From assembly GCA_016795465.1 (NCBI GenBank), contig JAEUHK010000030.1, positions 209,003-273,002 on the forward strand: a stretch of DNA of 64,000 nt, read 5' to 3'. Numbering within the stretch: the first letter of the stretch is position 1; the number at the start of each line of letters is the position of its first letter. The stretch comes from Verrucomicrobiaceae bacterium (GTDB lineage Bacteria; Verrucomicrobiota; Verrucomicrobiia; Verrucomicrobiales; Verrucomicrobiaceae). A model generated the notes under the pieces. The model made no database searches. It saw only the letters and a list, made by a program, of their open reading frames with translations, and was not told the DNA's origin. This document shows, in pieces, positions 1-6,309 of this stretch. Both the position numbers and the translations under genes were made by a program.

Positions 1-1
1 T

Positions 2-877
2 CGCCGTGCCAAAACCACGCCGGAAGAGCTTTTGGCGCTTCGGGTGCGTTCCGGCGATGCCAATGCGCTGCCTGAACCCGGTGCCAGCGGCTCGCCGCTC
101 GTGCCCTTGCGCGAGCTGGTGAAGGTGGAGCACGTCACCGTCGAAAAGAGCCGCTACCACAAGAACCTCATGCCCGTGACTTACGTCATCGGCGATGTCG
201 CCGGAGTCGTCGAAAGCCCCGTGTATGCCATTTTCCAGATGAACGAGGCGCTCAAGAAGCTCGACACGCGCGAGTTTGGCGGCAGCGGTGCGGAGTTGAA
301 GATCCTCAACGCCTCCATGCCTTTCAGCGACGACGAGCCCTCGATGAAATGGGACGGCGAATGGCACATCACCATCGAGGTGTTCCGCGATCTCGGCGCT
401 GCCTTCGGTGCATGTTTGATCCTCATTTACGTGCTCATGGTCGGCTGGTTCCGCAGTTTCATCACGCCGGCGATTGTCATGATCGCCATTCCATTCTCGC
501 TGGTCGGCATTTTGCCTGCACACGGGATGCTGGATGCCTTTTTCACCGCCACGAGCATGATCGGCTTCATGGCCGGTGGCGGAATCGTGGTGCGGAATTC
601 GATCATCCTCGTCGATTTCATCGAGCTGCGTGTGCGTGAGGGCATGCCGCTGAGCGAGGCCGTGATCGACGCTGGAGCCGTGCGCTTCCGCCCGATGCTG
701 CTCACTGCGATGGCGGTCGTCGTCGGTGCTGCGGTGATCCTCGCTGATCCGATCTTCCAAGGCCTCGCCATCGCATTAATGGCAGGCGAAATCGCAAGCC
801 TGTTCATCAGCCGCATGGCCGTGCCGGTGTTGTATTACATGGCGAACAAGCATTCCCATCCTGAACCCCAACACTGA
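2..877 (+). CDS. RND efflux permease, C-terminal part (truncated by window edge)
   Basis: This is the last ~290 residues of an AcrB/CusA-superfamily inner-membrane pump. The reading frame is open from base 2, so the gene starts before the window. The visible part runs from a periplasmic docking-like stretch into the last transmembrane block. That block includes '[16 protein letters not shown]', the RND helix that normally carries GIVVxNAI, followed by '[15 protein letters not shown]', a conserved RND segment. Substrate cannot be read from this portion. The next gene starts 1 nt after the stop, so the two small membrane genes downstream are probably cotranscribed. A first in-frame TTG at 32 is not a credible start because homology-like sequence precedes it. 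Confidence 0.85.
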   Translation, partial: RRAKTTPEELLALRVRSGDANALPEPGASGSPLVPLRELVKVEHVTVEKSRYHKNLMPVTYVIGDVAGVVESPVYAIFQMNEALKKLDTREFGGSGAELKILNASMPFSDDEPSMKWDGEWHITIEVFRDLGAAFGACLILIYVLMVGWFRSFITPAIVMIAIPFSLVGILPAHGMLDAFFTATSMIGFMAGGGIVVRNSIILVDFIELRVREGMPLSEAVIDAGAVRFRPMLLTAMAVVVGAAVILADPIFQGLAIALMAGEIASLFISRMAVPVLYYMANKHSHPEPQH

Positions 878-878
878 T

Positions 879-1103
879 ATGAAACCCAACATTGGAACCG
901 TCGATCGCGCCCTGCGCATCCTCATCGGCCTCGGCCTCATCGCCTACGGCATCGTCAATCACTCCTGGCTCGGAGCCATCGGCGCCGTGCCGCTGCTCAC
1001 CGCATTCATCCGCTTCTGCCCGCTGTATGCGCCGCTGGGTCTCAGCACCTGCGGCAAGAGCGGCAACGATGGCGGATGCTGTGGTGGCGGCAAATGCGGC
1101 TGA
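879..1103 (+). CDS. small YgaP-like membrane protein (DUF2892 type)
   Basis: A 74-residue protein with two hydrophobic segments. It opens 'MKPNIGTVDRALRILIG', which is typical of the DUF2892 family, the membrane half of YgaP-type rhodaneses. The C-terminus is Cys/Gly-rich ('GGCCGGGKCG') and could bind metal, as could the cysteines in 'RFCPLYAPLGLSTCG'. It follows the RND gene by 1 nt. Family members often sit beside sulfurtransferases or metal-handling genes, which fits the sulfur operon 2 kb away, but no activity can be assigned. Confidence 0.75.
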   Translation: MKPNIGTVDRALRILIGLGLIAYGIVNHSWLGAIGAVPLLTAFIRFCPLYAPLGLSTCGKSGNDGGCCGGGKCG

Positions 1104-1106
1104 TCC

Positions 1107-1165
1107 AAGTGGCTGCGGCTTCAGCCGCAACTGCTCAGGAGATTCGGCTAAAGCCGAAACCACTT
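1107..1165. repeat. REP-like two-hairpin element A
   Basis: Two perfect 7-bp hairpins with 2-nt loops (1114-1129 and 1143-1158) sit inside an outer inverted repeat AAGTGG (1107-1112) / CCACTT (1160-1165). The element fills the whole gap between two genes. The 3' end, AACCACTTTTT after the second hairpin, is shared with the element at 54741-54805, so this is a dispersed family rather than a single terminator. Confidence 0.6.
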
Positions 1166-1173
1166 TTTCATTC

Positions 1174-1341
1174 ATGGCACGCTACCTCATCCCCATCGCC
1201 ATCGGTGCCGAGCTCGGCTCGCTCATGGGCTACTACGGCCAGTGCAGCACCGGTGCATGCCCGCTTACCTCCACTTGGTGGCGCGGTGCCTTGTATGGCG
1301 CGTTTCTGGGGCTGCTGTTCGCCTCGAGCGCCCGCGGCTAG
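1174..1341 (+). CDS. small membrane protein (DUF6132-like)
   Basis: A 55-residue protein with two predicted membrane helices. The ATG at 1174 was chosen because everything upstream in that frame is the REP-like element and the shadow of the preceding gene. The pattern 'GAELGSLMGYYGQCSTGACP' followed by a short second helix is how I remember DUF6132 proteins (G-x-C-x-T-G-x-C-P-I/L-T). Function is unknown. The two cysteines spaced C-x(5)-C face the loop between the helices. It is probably in one transcript with the RND and DUF2892 genes. Confidence 0.6.
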   Translation: MARYLIPIAIGAELGSLMGYYGQCSTGACPLTSTWWRGALYGAFLGLLFASSARG

Positions 1342-1347
1342 CATGCC

Positions 1348-2001
1348 TCAGCCCTTCGGCTTGGCGTGCCAGATCGAGACGTTCTTGAATTGCGCCCCCT
1401 GCCCCTTGCTGATGAGGGCAACGAGGCCTTTGGCGTCCTTGTAACGCTCATGGCGGGCCTCGACCACATGTCCGTCAACTGTGGCGCGATAGTGATCACC
1501 GATGATTTCGATCGTGATGCTGTGCCACGCTTCCGGATCGAGCTTCGTTTTCAATTCAGCGAGCTTTTCGGACTTGGTGGTCTTCGAGATGCCTGACATG
1601 CGGGTGACCCAGATCGCGTCCTCCGTGACGAACGTGCGCCCAAGGTGGAGGTTTGGCGGAACGGTGTCGCGACAACCAAACGCGATATGCTCGGCCGCTC
1701 CGAGCCGGAACTGGGCGGTGAGAATGAGGTCCGTGGCCTCAAAACGCCAGGTGCACGAGGATGGATGATGATCCTCGACGACCTCGTCGCCATGCAGAGC
1801 TCCCTTTTCGATCCACCACACGCCGATCCCAGCGCTCCAACCGGCGATGGAGGCCTTGCGCGTCTTCGGCGCATCCTTGTCGAATGCGGTGGAAATGATC
1901 AAAGCGCCCGGCGTGCCCAGCTTTGGCGGCGCGGGATCCTGCCCCAAGGCGGTGAATGAGAAGGCCGCGGCGAAACAAGCGATGAAGAATGTGATTCTCA
2001 C
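1348..2001 (-). CDS. secreted concanavalin-like (DUF1080-like) protein
   Basis: A 217-residue protein with a clear Sec signal peptide (first ~20 residues ending 'FTALG'). The rest is a beta-sandwich-type sequence. The layout, including 'DPEAWHSITIEIIGDHYRAT' followed by a C-terminal strand ending 'FKNVSIWHAKP', matches the LamG/DUF1080 fold common in secreted Verrucomicrobia and Planctomycetes proteins. These are annotated as sugar-binding or 3-keto-glycoside hydrolase-like. I see no catalytic residues I can name. It is transcribed toward the small membrane genes and convergent with them. Confidence 0.65.
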   Translation of the reverse strand: MRITFFIACFAAAFSFTALGQDPAPPKLGTPGALIISTAFDKDAPKTRKASIAGWSAGIGVWWIEKGALHGDEVVEDHHPSSCTWRFEATDLILTAQFRLGAAEHIAFGCRDTVPPNLHLGRTFVTEDAIWVTRMSGISKTTKSEKLAELKTKLDPEAWHSITIEIIGDHYRATVDGHVVEARHERYKDAKGLVALISKGQGAQFKNVSIWHAKPKG

Positions 2002-2055
2002 ATTCGGAGTAACGCGGATGACCTGACGGCATTGCAGATCGTTTGTGCCGCCAAC

Positions 2056-2087
2056 AAAAAGCGCCCGGCAGGTGCTGCCGGGCGCTT
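2056..2087 (-). terminator. rho-independent terminator after the cytochrome c gene
   Basis: A perfect GC-rich stem (2061-2070 with 2076-2085, 5-nt loop) is extended by A/T pairs. On the minus strand it is followed by a T-run. It sits about 30 nt past the stop of the cytochrome gene. Confidence 0.85.
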
Positions 2088-2115
2088 GAAAATAGATGGG
2101 ATGATCTGATGCGGA

Positions 2116-2565
2116 TTACTTCAGCTTCGCCTCAAGGTCGGCACGCTTCTGCATGGGCTTGCCGTTGTATTTTTCGCGCCAGCCTTTGACCTGGTCGGCG
2201 GTGACGGCGGGGGCTTTGTTGCCAAAGTTGCTGCGGACGAAGGTGAGCACCTCGGCCATCTGCGCGTCATTCAAGGCCGCGCCGAGCGGGGCCATGATGC
2301 CCATGAACTTTGCGTCCTGCTTTTCGATGCCGGTGAAGACAATGGAGGCCATGAGTTCGCCATCGCCAAAGCCGGCGAGCTTGGAACCAGCCAGAGCAGG
2401 AGCCATCTGGGCAGGCGTGCCAGCGCCCATGCCTTTGCCGTCCATGCCGTGGCAGGCCATGCACATCATGTAAGAGGCAGGAGGAGTGGCGGGAGCCTGG
2501 GCCTGCAAGCCGGAGGCGGAGAGGAGTGTGGTAACGACGGCGAGGGATGCGATCAGGGTTTTCAT
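2116..2565 (-). CDS. periplasmic monoheme cytochrome c
   Basis: A 149-residue protein with a signal peptide (cut near residue 22, 'GLQAQ') and one heme motif C35-M-A-C38-H39. Methionines further on (for example within 'FMGIMAPLG') could supply the axial ligand. It has the size and shape of a small class I soluble electron carrier. Its own terminator lies directly downstream. The neighbouring thioredoxin and sulfide:quinone oxidoreductase make a role in periplasmic electron transfer plausible, but the partner cannot be read from sequence. Confidence 0.85.
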   Translation of the reverse strand: MKTLIASLAVVTTLLSASGLQAQAPATPPASYMMCMACHGMDGKGMGAGTPAQMAPALAGSKLAGFGDGELMASIVFTGIEKQDAKFMGIMAPLGAALNDAQMAEVLTFVRSNFGNKAPAVTADQVKGWREKYNGKPMQKRADLEAKLK

Positions 2566-2755
2566 GGGTGATGTGGGGGTAGGACTTCGCCGCCGAAAGT
2601 CACTGCGGCAAAAGGCCGCACAGGTGCGCTAGCGAGGGCAAAAACGGTTTCATGATGTGGGCGGAGCGTTGGCAAAATCAAACGCTTTCCCGGTGACGAT
2701 GAATTGGGGGCTGGAGTGATAGAGTGGTGGAGTTTTGAAGTGATGAGCACCGGAT

Positions 2756-3214
2756 TCACGACTGCCGCATCCAGGCGAGCAATCGCGCGGCGGGCTGGAA
2801 GCCGCTGGTCTGGGCGGCGAGCTTGCCGCCGCGGATCAATGCGAAAGCCGGAATGCCCTGGATGCGGAATTGTCCGGCGATCTGCGGCTGCTCGTCGGTG
2901 TTCACTTTGACGAAAAGCGCCTCGCCCGCGGCCTGTGCGGCCGCTTTGGCGAACTCTGGAGCCATCATCTGGCAGGGACCGCACCACGGTGCCCAGAAGT
3001 CGATGACGACAGGGATGGGGCTCTGGCTGACGAGGGCGGCGAAGGCCTCGATGTCGCTGATTTCGACCGGCGAGGAGACGTGGGGGAGATCGGCCTTGCA
3101 GGTGCCGCAGCGGCCCTGCGAGGCGGCTTTGGCGTAGGCGATGCGGTTCGCGGTGCCACAGGCGGGACAGGGCAGGATGATGCCGCGGGCGTCGGATTCG
3201 AGAGAGGCGCTCAT
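2756..3214 (-). CDS. trxC: thioredoxin 2-type (TrxC-like) with N-terminal zinc ribbon
   Basis: A 152-residue cytoplasmic thioredoxin. An N-terminal zinc ribbon (C16-x2-C19 and C36-x2-C39) precedes a full thioredoxin fold with active site W77-CGPC-81 and the cis-proline loop 'IQGIPAF'. This arrangement is diagnostic of TrxC. The ATG at 3214 gives the ribbon directly at the N-terminus; the longer frame to 3358 runs through the promoter and into the divergent gene, so I rejected it. It is divergent from the sulfide:quinone oxidoreductase gene across an 84-bp promoter. That suggests it reduces persulfides or disulfides made by that pathway, which is inference from context. Confidence 0.9.
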   Translation of the reverse strand: MSASLESDARGIILPCPACGTANRIAYAKAASQGRCGTCKADLPHVSSPVEISDIEAFAALVSQSPIPVVIDFWAPWCGPCQMMAPEFAKAAAQAAGEALFVKVNTDEQPQIAGQFRIQGIPAFALIRGGKLAAQTSGFQPAARLLAWMRQS

Positions 3215-3298
3215 GGATGACAAAATCGGGTTGGAGTTAAATCTTGCATATACGCATACACTCATATAGTCGTCTTGCAAGACAACCTTTCCACAACC
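3215..3298. promoter_or_regulatory. divergent promoter/operator between trxC and the sulfur operon
   Basis: This 84-bp, locally AT-rich region separates two divergent genes. It holds a perfect 12-bp palindrome, GTCTTGCAAGAC, at 3272-3283. The heptamer TCTTGCA occurs twice, at 3242 and 3273, exactly 31 bp (three helical turns) apart. Between them lie a possible -10 (TATAGT, 3265-3270) and a weak -35 (TTGCAT, 3244-3249) for the plus strand, with a short 15-nt spacer. The layout suits a dimeric repressor such as the ArsR-type sulfide/persulfide sensors (BigR/SqrR). No regulator gene is encoded nearby and no experimental site is known to me. Confidence 0.5.
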
Positions 3299-4534
3299 AT
3301 GAGCAAACACCTTCTCATCCTCGGCGGCGGCACCGCGGGCACCATGATGGCCAACCATCTTCGCCGTCGCCTGCCCTCATCGGATTGGCGCATGACGGTG
3401 GTGGATCGATCTGACAAGCACCTCTACCAGCCGGGCTTTCTCTTCCTGCCCTTCGGCATCTACGACGAAAGCCAGATCGTGCGCCAGACGCGGGACTTCA
3501 TGCCAAGCGGCGTCGATTTCGTGCAGGCGGAGGTGGGTCAAATCACGCCGCAGGACCATGCGGTGACGCTGAAGGACGGTCGCGAGCTGAAGTATGGCGT
3601 GCTGATTGTCGCCACCGGCTGCCGCACGGCCCCGGAGGAGACCGAGGGCATGCTGGGGCCGAAGTGGCGCGTGAACGTGCATGACTTCTACACGCTCGAC
3701 GGTGCCAAAGCGCTGCGGGAGAAGCTCCAAAGCTTCACCGGCGGTCGCGTGGTCGTTCATATCAACGAGTTGCCGATCAAGTGCCCGGTGGCTCCGCTGG
3801 AGTTCACCTTCCTTGCCGACACCTTTTTCCGGGAGCGCGGCATTCGCGACAAGGTCACGCTCACCTATGTGACGCCGCTCTCCGGGGCCTTCACGAAGCC
3901 GAAAGCGTCGAAGAAGCTCGGCCATCTGCTCAACGATAAGGGCATTGAACTCGTCACTGACTTCGTGGCGGAGCGTGTGGACCAGGAAAACGACAAGCTG
4001 GTGTGCTTTGACGGTCGCGAGGTGCCCTACGACCTCCTCGTCACCACACCGACGAACATGGGCGACGAAGCCGTGCGCCGCAGCTCGCTCGGTGATGACC
4101 TCGACTTCGTCCCGACGCACAAACACACGCTGCAATCGCTCCAACACCCGGATGTCTTCGTGATCGGCGACGCGACGAACGTCCCCGCATCGAAAGCAGG
4201 CTCGGTGGCGCACTTTGAGAGCGAAACACTCGCCGACAACGTCATGCGCCACATCAAGGGCGAGCCGCTGAAGGAGGAATTCGACGGCCACTCGAACTGC
4301 TTCATCGAATCCGGCAACGGCAAGGCGCTGCTCATTGACTTCAACTACGAGTATGAGCCTCACGAGGGGAATTTCCCCTTCGCCTTCGGCCCCATGAAAC
4401 TGCTGGAGGAGTCCCGCCTCAACCACCTCGGCAAGCTCGCCTTCCGTCATGTGTATTGGAATGTGCTGCTCAAAGCGTGGCCCATGCCGGGAATCAGCCG
4501 CCAGAAAAAGAAACCAGCCGCCTTCGCGGAATGA
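3299..4534 (+). CDS. sqr: sulfide:quinone oxidoreductase
   Basis: A 411-residue FAD enzyme that oxidises sulfide to a sulfane-sulfur product and passes electrons to the quinone pool at the membrane. The N-terminal dinucleotide motif is 'LILGGGTAGTMMA' (residues 6-18). Candidate redox cysteines are C108 ('ATGCR'), C162 ('PIKCPVAP') and C334 ('HSNCF'). C162 and C334 sit where SQR-family enzymes carry the persulfide-forming pair. The second FAD region is 'VFVIGDATNVPASKAG'. The C-terminal ~50 residues are amphipathic and basic, as in membrane-associated SQR. ATG 3299 was chosen over an upstream TTG at 3275 because the latter overlaps the palindrome. It is first in a four-gene plus-strand operon. 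Confidence 0.9.
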   Translation: MSKHLLILGGGTAGTMMANHLRRRLPSSDWRMTVVDRSDKHLYQPGFLFLPFGIYDESQIVRQTRDFMPSGVDFVQAEVGQITPQDHAVTLKDGRELKYGVLIVATGCRTAPEETEGMLGPKWRVNVHDFYTLDGAKALREKLQSFTGGRVVVHINELPIKCPVAPLEFTFLADTFFRERGIRDKVTLTYVTPLSGAFTKPKASKKLGHLLNDKGIELVTDFVAERVDQENDKLVCFDGREVPYDLLVTTPTNMGDEAVRRSSLGDDLDFVPTHKHTLQSLQHPDVFVIGDATNVPASKAGSVAHFESETLADNVMRHIKGEPLKEEFDGHSNCFIESGNGKALLIDFNYEYEPHEGNFPFAFGPMKLLEESRLNHLGKLAFRHVYWNVLLKAWPMPGISRQKKKPAAFAE

Positions 4535-4580
4535 CGAATGATGAATGCAGAATGACGAAACCAACCACCCAATCATCACC

Positions 4581-4892
4581 ATGAAAAAGAACATCGCAGG
4601 AACAGAGATCGACGTGAACGAAGAAGGCTATCTGACGGACATGTCGCAATGGAATGAAGCCATCGCCGCCGCCATCGCGGTGGAAGAAGGCATCGGAGCA
4701 CTCGGTGACGGCCACATGAAAGTCGTGCGCTACTTGCGCGAGCAACAGGCCAAGGGCGCGGCGCTGACCATTCGCAGCATGGGCAAGAGCGGCGTCGTGA
4801 CCACGAAGGAGCTTTACGATCTCTTCCCCGGCGGCCCGCTGAAGAAGTCCTCGAAGATCGCGGGCATCCCGAAACCCGTCGGCTGCATTTGA
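4581..4892 (+). CDS. tusE: TusE/DsrC-family sulfur carrier with a single C-terminal cysteine
   Basis: A 103-residue DsrC/TusE-family protein. The C-terminal arm 'IAGIPKPVGCI' carries the invariant penultimate cysteine (C102). The second cysteine of true DsrC, 11 residues upstream, is Ser91 here, so the protein is of the single-Cys TusE-like class that relays persulfide sulfur and cannot form the DsrC trisulfide. It follows sqr after 46 nt and precedes the DsrE2-like gene. In this setting it more likely accepts sulfur from SQR-derived persulfide than serves tRNA thiolation, but that is inferred from the operon. The first Met of the longer frame (4545) lies in intergenic repeat sequence, so ATG 4581 was used. 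Confidence 0.85.
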   Translation: MKKNIAGTEIDVNEEGYLTDMSQWNEAIAAAIAVEEGIGALGDGHMKVVRYLREQQAKGAALTIRSMGKSGVVTTKELYDLFPGGPLKKSSKIAGIPKPVGCI

Positions 4893-4902
4893 AACCGTTC
4901 GC

Positions 4903-4967
4903 GGTTCTCTGTTCCCGGTTCCCGGTTAAGCAGCCTCCGCGATCGCCCCAACTGAGAACTGAGAACC
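4903..4967. repeat. imperfect inverted repeat between tusE and dsrE2-like gene
   Basis: The 18-bp arms at 4903-4920 and 4950-4967 match at 15 positions when reverse complemented. The right arm belongs to a run of degenerate 'AACTGAGAACC'-like units continuing to about 4980. The repeat fills most of the 94-bp gap inside the operon. It may be a mobile short repeat or an intercistronic RNA hairpin. Confidence 0.5.
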
Positions 4968-4986
4968 CCAAACCGAGAACAAAAGT

Positions 4987-5508
4987 ATGACCGACGACAA
5001 ACAACCTGTGAAAAAGATGTCCATCATCGTGAGCCGAGGCTCGCTGGATGGGATTTACCCCGCGCTCATCATGGCGAACGGCGCCCGCATGGAGGGCATT
5101 GAGGCGTCGCTGTTCTTCACCTTCTTTGGCCTGAATGCGCTGGCGAACAAGACGCTCGACAGCCTCAAGGTCTCCACCGTGGGCAATTCGGCGCTGAACA
5201 TGGCCATGCCGATGCTCGGCCTGCCTATGACGATGCCGTTTCCCACCTGGATGGGTGCGATCCCCGGCGTGTCGGCCTTTGCGACGCATCTCATGAACAA
5301 GGAGATGGAGAAGCTCGACATTCCGCCCGTGCGCGAGTTTTTGGAGCTCATCTCCGACTCCGGCGGCAAGATCTTCGCCTGCAAGCTGGCGATGGACATG
5401 TTCAAGTTGAAGAAGGAGGACCTCATGGACCGCGTCGATGGAGTGCTGACCGTGGGCGATTTCTACAACGAGTCCGCTGGAGCCGGCACGCACATCCTTT
5501 TCACCTGA
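4987..5508 (+). CDS. DsrE2-like sulfur-transfer protein (DsrE/F/DrsH family)
   Basis: A 173-residue DsrE-superfamily protein of the DsrE2 type. The opening 'KKMSIIVSRGSLDGIYPAL' is the first beta strand and loop of the fold. A hydrophobic central part ('GLNALANK' to 'PMTMPFPTW') resembles the membrane-associated segment of DsrE2. The conserved cysteine appears as C132 in 'GGKIFACKLAMDMF', where DsrE2 proteins keep their persulfide-carrying Cys. In sulfur oxidisers DsrE2 works with rhodanese and TusA to move sulfane sulfur; neither partner is present here. The unknown gene downstream starts 3 nt after its stop. Confidence 0.8.
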   Translation: MTDDKQPVKKMSIIVSRGSLDGIYPALIMANGARMEGIEASLFFTFFGLNALANKTLDSLKVSTVGNSALNMAMPMLGLPMTMPFPTWMGAIPGVSAFATHLMNKEMEKLDIPPVREFLELISDSGGKIFACKLAMDMFKLKKEDLMDRVDGVLTVGDFYNESAGAGTHILFT

Positions 5509-5511
5509 GCC

Positions 5512-5904
5512 ATGCCCGTGATCTGCAATGACGCCGCCCGCTGCGAGGTGATGAACCTCGCCTGGGGCCCAGGTGGCCACGGACCGTATCTCGTGCGGCA
5601 GGAAGGCTACGCTCCCGGCAGCAGCACCTTCAAGATGCAGCGCTTCATCCTGCAAAAGGACGGCCGTTGGCTGCTCAATCTCGCCTTTGTCATGCTGCCG
5701 GAGGCCGAGCAGGAGGCGCAGTTGTTTCATTCGCTCAAGGACGTCCTCGTGCTGCTCGATCAGCTGGCCGGACAGCCCGTGAGTGCGGATGCCACGCTGC
5801 CGCCGGGCACCAGCGCCGATGAAATCCTCGAGCACTTCGAGCAATGCACCCACCGCATCCTCCGCGGCATGCGGACCTGCTCGACGCTGCCGCTGAAACC
5901 GTAG
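5512..5904 (+). CDS. uncharacterised cysteine-containing protein of the sulfur operon
   Basis: A 130-residue soluble protein I do not recognise. It starts 3 nt after the DsrE2-like gene, so it is almost certainly cotranslated with it. It has four cysteines: C5 and C11 in an N-terminal pair, C112 and C123 near the C-terminus. The middle, about residues 45-88, looks like beta strands followed by an amphipathic helix ('FHSLKDVLVLLDQLAG'). There is no signal peptide or membrane segment. Given its position it may be a sulfur acceptor, a chaperone for the DsrE2-like protein, or an assembly partner. No function is claimed. Confidence 0.75.
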   Translation: MPVICNDAARCEVMNLAWGPGGHGPYLVRQEGYAPGSSTFKMQRFILQKDGRWLLNLAFVMLPEAEQEAQLFHSLKDVLVLLDQLAGQPVSADATLPPGTSADEILEHFEQCTHRILRGMRTCSTLPLKP

Positions 5905-5943
5905 GTGCGTTCGCCAGAACGCGGATCTTGGAGCACCTAAACC

Positions 5944-6100
5944 GGTTCTCGAAAAGAATGTCACCTTGAGCGGGCGCTCAAGCTGTAGCCCGGCGCATTG
6001 AGCCGGGCGGTCCGGGGTCAGTGCCCCCGGCTACAGCCTTGCGGCTGTGCGCGGCCCCAAGCGCACACTGCGATTCAATCTGACAAACATTTTGAGAACC
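5944..6100. repeat. 157-bp hairpin-rich element with 20-bp imperfect terminal inverted repeats
   Basis: The terminal arms at 5944-5963 and 6081-6100 match at 16 of 20 positions when reverse complemented. Inside are a perfect 8-bp hairpin with a 2-nt loop (5965-5982) and a 9-bp stem GCTGTAGCC/GGCTACAGC (5982-5990 with 6029-6037) that encloses further GC-rich pairing. The nested palindromes with terminal repeats resemble a MITE or a compound REP element. No target-site duplication is obvious. Confidence 0.55.
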
Positions 6101-6258
6101 AGTCTATCCCTGGCGATGCCACCAGACGACTGGTTTGGTCTCCCATGAGGAAAGCTTGCAGCATGTTCTTCACGGCCTCTACAGTGAATCGGAAGCTACT
6201 GCATAGAACGCAGAGGTTCCCAGGGAGGGCTTGAGATGAAGAGCGAGAGCAAGAAAGA

Positions 6259-6284
6259 GCGGCATCCCGTTGCCGAGATGCCGC
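6259..6284 (-). terminator. terminator of the TonB receptor gene
   Basis: An 8-bp perfect stem (6259-6266 with 6277-6284) is followed on the minus strand by a pyrimidine-rich, T-containing run. It lies about 25 nt beyond the receptor's stop codon. Confidence 0.65.
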
Positions 6285-6309
6285 GTGGGGTTTGGGAGGG
6301 TGGGTGCGG

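Larger units (their letters stand above)
5905..6309. other. gene-free interval of about 400 bp
   Basis: The convergent gap between the sulfur operon and the TonB receptor holds no credible gene; the short frames at 5998-6234 and 6236-6424 lack family features. It begins with a small hairpin (CGTTC/GAACG) just after the stop of the 130-aa gene. It then contains the 157-bp structured element at 5944-6100 and ends with the receptor's terminator hairpin at 6259-6284. Confidence 0.7.

Noticed and set aside
3215..3358. N-terminal extension of the thioredoxin to 3358
   Set aside because: It would run through the divergent promoter and into the sqr coding region. The zinc ribbon at 3214 is the natural start.
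4576..5964. 462-residue minus-strand open frame across the sulfur operon
   Set aside because: Antisense to three well-supported genes; Arg/His/Gly-rich with no motif.
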